NCBI GenBank assembly: GCA_947579605.1
Contig: OX388307.1
Location: 12,811,237-12,875,236 of the forward strand
Length of the DNA: 64,000 nt
Direction: 5' to 3'
Source: Athripsodes cinereus
Lineage: Eukaryota > Arthropoda > Insecta > Trichoptera > Leptoceridae
The translations under genes were made by a program, and so were the position numbers. This document shows, piece after piece, positions 59,999 to 64,000 of this stretch. The notes under the pieces are model-generated. The model ran no database searches, was not told the DNA's origin, and saw only the letters and a program-made list of their open reading frames with translations. The first letter of the stretch is position 1. The number at the start of each line of letters is the position of its first letter.

Positions 59999-61547
59999 CA
60001 TACGATTTGATACAAATATTCATATGAGAATTGTACATATGTGTACTGTCTAGTTATGCCATTCATGTTGTATGTACATACATGGGAGCTTTACAAATAA
60101 TAATACGTTGTAGTAGCAGTACAACTCTCAACATCTCCCCTTGCAATGCAACATAACATTATTCAGTGCACCTATGTTTGTTTTATTGCCTCACAGCTGC
60201 AAATAGCTGCTCTTCAAATTTAATCTAATTGAATGTAGGTATGCTCTAATAAGAGAGCTGGGCGTTAACGGTTAACGAGCTGTTTAATTTCCTATAAAAT
60301 TATGATTAACTACTGCCTTAATCTCAACTTTCGTTTAGTCTGTTGTTTTTTTTCCGGGGAGAGACCCCCACCAATTTTTAGAAGAGGTGGTACCCATCAA
60401 AGGTGGTGATTTTTTTTTTTTAAAAAACTGATCTTTATGTTTCCTACTCCCACAAGTGGGGTAATCAGTGGACCATGCAATGAACGGATTTAAATGTTAA
60501 ATAATTTGACTCTGGAGTTTTTTTTTAGTTCCCAGAATAACTAACCGTAATGATTTAAAAAAAAAAATAACTTCGATTAACTGAGTTAAATTTTTGATTA
60601 ATGTTACTGAGTTCCATTGAATATTATCTCCTACCATTATTCCGAATAGGTAGTTAAGCATTCCTGTAGTCGTGGATTTCTCTCGCTGATGGAACAACTC
60701 TGCTAAGAATTTTCTGGCTTAGCTAGATTGTATCTATACGATTGTACGTTTGACGAAGAACTTGGAATTGAAATGAACGCGTCTTCATAATAGTTCACGT
60801 ACATGTTTACAAATATTATTACAAAAACTATTCTCCTTGATATTGAAATTTAACAAAATATAGCTTTAAATTTAACACATCCATGTTTAGACAAGCTTTT
60901 GAATTTGCAATCTTGCGTAAAGTCGGAGCACTACGCCTTATTTAAAATTTCATGCAAACGAATTAACAAAATTATTAATTAATTTTTTTGTCTTTGATAT
61001 TTTGATAATAACGCTTAATTATATATATTTTTATATTGATATAATATTTGATGCATTTTACATGGGATTTTTTTGCTAGAAGATTTTTTTAATTATTTAA
61101 CTAATTACTATTTTTTTAAATACCATCGCAATGATATGTTGAGTAGTAAAAAAAACTCTTCTGAATGAAAGATATGTAAAACTTCCATTAATTGCTAAAA
61201 ACAGCATGAATAATCAATATTTTTTTTATATAAATTTGAGGAGCACAAGAAATTTATTTTAATGTAAATTACTTGGTCAATTATGATTAAATTTCAATTT
61301 ATTGATTAACTGAAATAATAATTGTTCAATAAGTTTATAACATCAGTGCGTGATTGGTAAGTTCTTCCGTATCATTAGCTCTAAAAAATACAATAAAGTA
61401 TTGTGAGTTACATACATATGTACATACATACATACCTAATATTCATTATTATGATGAAGTTATTTTGTACGTGATGATACCGTTAATGTACGGATCTTTT
61501 CTAGTGCGGAAAACCTATATTTAACGTAATCAATAACTTCGAAAGCC

Positions 61548-61577
61548 TAGATAGATAGATAGATAGATAGATAGATA
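61548..61577. repeat. (TAGA)n microsatellite
   Basis: About seven uninterrupted TAGA units. Confidence 0.9.
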
Positions 61578-62107
61578 TACAGATACCTAGTCATATTATT
61601 ACTCGCTCATATTATATCTAATATTCAAATTTATCTCCGGAGTTTAATGAAGGAACCAACGTTTTTATAATATAGGCAAGTAGATATAATACTGAGGAAC
61701 GGAAAATAATGTTATTTGAACTCTTATAAATTCTAGGTAGTTCTCTTATAAACTTGTATATAGATGATAAATCGATCTATTTGGAAAAATGTACTGAAGC
61801 ATGTCGTCGTCTCCTTTGAAAATAAATATGTTTAACTTGTATATTATAAATAATGAGACGGGAAGTAAGTTTACATAACCTACCACTGTTCGTCAATAAG
61901 GAGATATTGGGATGTAAATATTTATTAACGTATATTTTGATACGCCTATGACGTAATAAGGCAGTAGGTTTAGTATTTTCATATTAATGTATCTAAGATT
62001 TTTATCCATCAACATTGTGTAAAGATTGATTACTTTTGATTCGAGGTATAATATATCCTGATTAATTTTTTAAGCTTTCAATCGGAATCGGGAAATCATG
62101 AGTTCAG

Positions 62108-62318
62108 CAGGGCTACTCTTGACAAAACTAAACACGATCTTAATCTAGTCTTGATCTTGATCATACGACGTACGAAGTGACTATTGGCCAAAAATACACG
62201 CAAACCGATCGCGCGTTAGCGGTAGCGTGGTGTTTTTGACCATAGTCCCTTTGTGCGTCGTATGATCAAGATCAAGACTAGATTAAGATCGTGTTTAGTT
62301 TTGTCAAGAGTAACCCTG
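62108..62318. mobile_element. Palindromic MITE with CAG flanks, 211 bp, copy 2
   Basis: Same family, same length and opposite orientation to 39182-39392. The ends CAGGGCTACTCTTGAC and complemented CAGGGTTACTCTTGAC are flanked by CAG on both sides (62105-62107, 62319-62321). Differences from copy 1 are few by eye. Confidence 0.8.
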
Positions 62319-62347
62319 CAGAGCCTGTTGTTGATCAAATCCACTCT

Positions 62348-62382
62348 TACGATAAAAGCATAACCGATATGCTTTTATCGTA
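62348..62382. repeat. Small perfect hairpin
   Basis: A 15-bp stem TACGATAAAAGCATA with its exact complement and a 5-nt loop (ACCGA). It lies 30 bp downstream of the palindromic MITE. Confidence 0.55.
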
Positions 62383-63139
62383 GGTACCGACCTATGAGGA
62401 TGATTAGTGTTTATTTGCGTTTATTACATCCAAAAATTTATTTTATGAAATTAAATGAAAAAAATGAATTCGTCTATCGATGCAGACCAAAAATCTTGCA
62501 AGAATTTTGAAAAGGTAGCAGTAAGGTATGCATATGCATGAATAGCGACTTCAAAGAATTGGGAGTGCTATAGAAGTCACCTAATTGTTTCTTTATTGTG
62601 TTTCCAAGAGGAACCTAGCTGGCGAAGCAAGTAGTGAGATATTATTTTAACATCTGATTATTATTAATATTGTTTCTTATCATTGTACTATAACAATTTT
62701 GTAGTCAATAAATATTTATTTTTATTATATTCCACTCATTGTGTTATGGTGTGATTCATATTATGCGATAAGACACTGATGTATTAGATTTTTATGGTCA
62801 CAAATAAAAATACTTACATTAGTACCGTGCAATATCGATAAATATATTACAGATGCATACAACGTATATTTTTATCGCAATGAATCAATTAGAAAATGAA
62901 AACACATTATCTTATCAGCTTTTAAAATACAAGAATTTGTTCATTGTGTCGGTGTTTAGGTAGGAGAATTCCATAATGAAATTAAAAAGCAATTTTTTTC
63001 TATTATATGGTTTTTATTGAGAGAAAGATCTTTGGTCTTATAAGGAGATTGTCAATCTGGACATTTTCGGGAGATTGACAACGTCCTTGTTTACAACACT
63101 ATTTAATTACAACAGTTTGTTTGCGTTTGAATAACACGT

Positions 63140-63292
63140 TCAATGGAAGCCTCCAGGATATCCATGAGGCGACGCCGGAGGCGGTGGACTGGATCCGAGG
63201 CTGTAGTTCTGATGCGACTGCTTTTTTGACCCAGCCCAAATTGGGTGAAGACACCTATATCACCGCCCACACGAAAAGTAAAGTAAGTAAGT
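63140..63292 (+). mobile_element. 5'-truncated LINE tail with 10-bp target duplication
   Basis: AATAACACGT flanks both sides (63130-63139, 63293-63302). The 153-bp insert encodes a LINE C-terminus in one frame, with blocks NGSLQDIHEATPEAVDWIRG and, later, YITAHTKSK, then a stop in an AAGTAAGTAAGTAA tail. The SLQDIHEATPEAV block resembles GLREIHDASEAAV in the fragment at 34499, so the two belong to related LINEs. Confidence 0.75.
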
Positions 63293-64000
63293 AATAACAC
63301 GTGTTTTATTTATTTATTTTTTTTATATGCGGATAGATAAACATATTTGATACTAGATCATTCGGATAGATAAAATTTATAACTATACCAAAATTGAAAT
63401 ATCAAATAGTGACGGATTATCATAATATAATGTAGGTTCATTTTATGGAAATAAATACAAACTTTTTGAGTTGTACTATATATTTAATAATAGGTACAGT
63501 AACCTTGTTTCGACTTGCAAAGTATTTGTCAAACAGTTTTCGTAAATTAACATGGTGTTTCATAAAATAAACGTCAACTCAGTTAATTTAATGTAGGCTA
63601 TTATATAAACTACCTTCATAATTATTATGCAGAACCTTATGCAATATTCAATAGTCTACCTACGAGTATCTACAATCCAAAAATCTCATCAAATGTGTAC
63701 GGAGAAAACTTCACTTTCGTGATAGTCTCTCTACAAATGACTAAGAATATTTATTATGATTCATAAAATACGTATCGGTTTTTTATACTGAAATTTATAT
63801 AAATATATTGTTATTATACTATTCTCAGTATTCTGAATGCTTTTAGCTATCGAGGGATATCATTTGATTATTAAAATAAAGTCTCAAGATATCTACGATG
63901 TAACAATTTGAAGTATCACGTATTTCAATAATAGAAATAACATATTATTTGTGACATGTTTCTTGTTCTCAGCTAGTAATAGTAGTAAAGTAAATCTAGA

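Larger units (their letters stand above)
58256..62107. other. Gene-free stretch
   Basis: No exon is recognised. It contains the LINE fragment at 59430, SINE-body copies near 59905 (+) and 60440 (-) and a TAGA microsatellite at 61548. A 105-codon minus-strand frame at 59320 is the shadow of the LINE fragment. Confidence 0.45.

Noticed and set aside
1..64000. CRISPR arrays, bacterial operons or phage-defence genes
   Set aside because: No regularly spaced repeats with unique spacers occur, and gene structure (introns, poly(A) signals, insect transposons) is eukaryotic throughout.

Overview
The window is a stretch of an AT-rich insect nuclear genome. It has three spliced housekeeping-type genes, long introns, GT..AG splice sites and a dense load of non-LTR retrotransposons, SINE-like repeats, DNA transposons and MITEs. 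The order is not proven: the repeat style (AATATTATTAT and TAGGTACCTA tracts, RTE-like LINE tails) fits Hemiptera or Lepidoptera. There are no operons, CRISPR arrays, rRNA genes or convincing functional tRNA genes.

Layout. 1-4640: 3' part of a well-preserved R1-like LINE (open ORF1 with three zinc knuckles, 32-nt overlap with an intact 971-residue endonuclease/reverse transcriptase, short 3' UTR, poly(A)). 4641-11673: no gene; LINE tails, an inverted repeat and a hAT-type MITE with an 8-bp target duplication. 11676-22337 (+): six-exon threonine aldolase, 385 aa, whose introns hold a truncated RTE-like LINE, a TTAA-flanked element, a Harbinger-like MITE split by a Penelope-like inverted repeat, and a decayed mariner. 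22446-24319: intergenic SINE-like copies. 24320-33741 (-): nine-exon eIF3 subunit D, 545 aa, convergent with threonine aldolase; its last intron (4.8 kb) carries an inverted-repeat element and an RTE-like LINE. 34157-36393: decayed hAT transposon. 36815-39392: two hairpin MITEs around a LINE derivative. 39767-41777 (-): four-exon fatty-acid-binding protein, 136 aa. 41778-64000: no host gene found; MITEs, a decayed jockey/CR1-like LINE (50.2-52.5 kb, -), a second LINE derivative with a Harbinger-like MITE inside it (56.4-58.1 kb, -), a second hairpin MITE copy (62.1 kb) and small LINE tails.

The three genes are unrelated in function: amino-acid catabolism (threonine to glycine), translation initiation, and intracellular lipid binding. 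Exon models were assembled by hand from splice sites and reading phase. All three give whole codon counts and family-typical lengths, which is strong internal support.

The most informative structures are insertions whose empty site or target duplication can still be read: a mariner inside one copy of a tandem duplication; a 3-bp-TSD MITE inside one of two paralogous LINE derivatives; two 211-bp palindromic MITEs flanked by CTG and CAG; and a Penelope-like tail-to-tail repeat nested in a MITE. No new multi-gene system was recognised.
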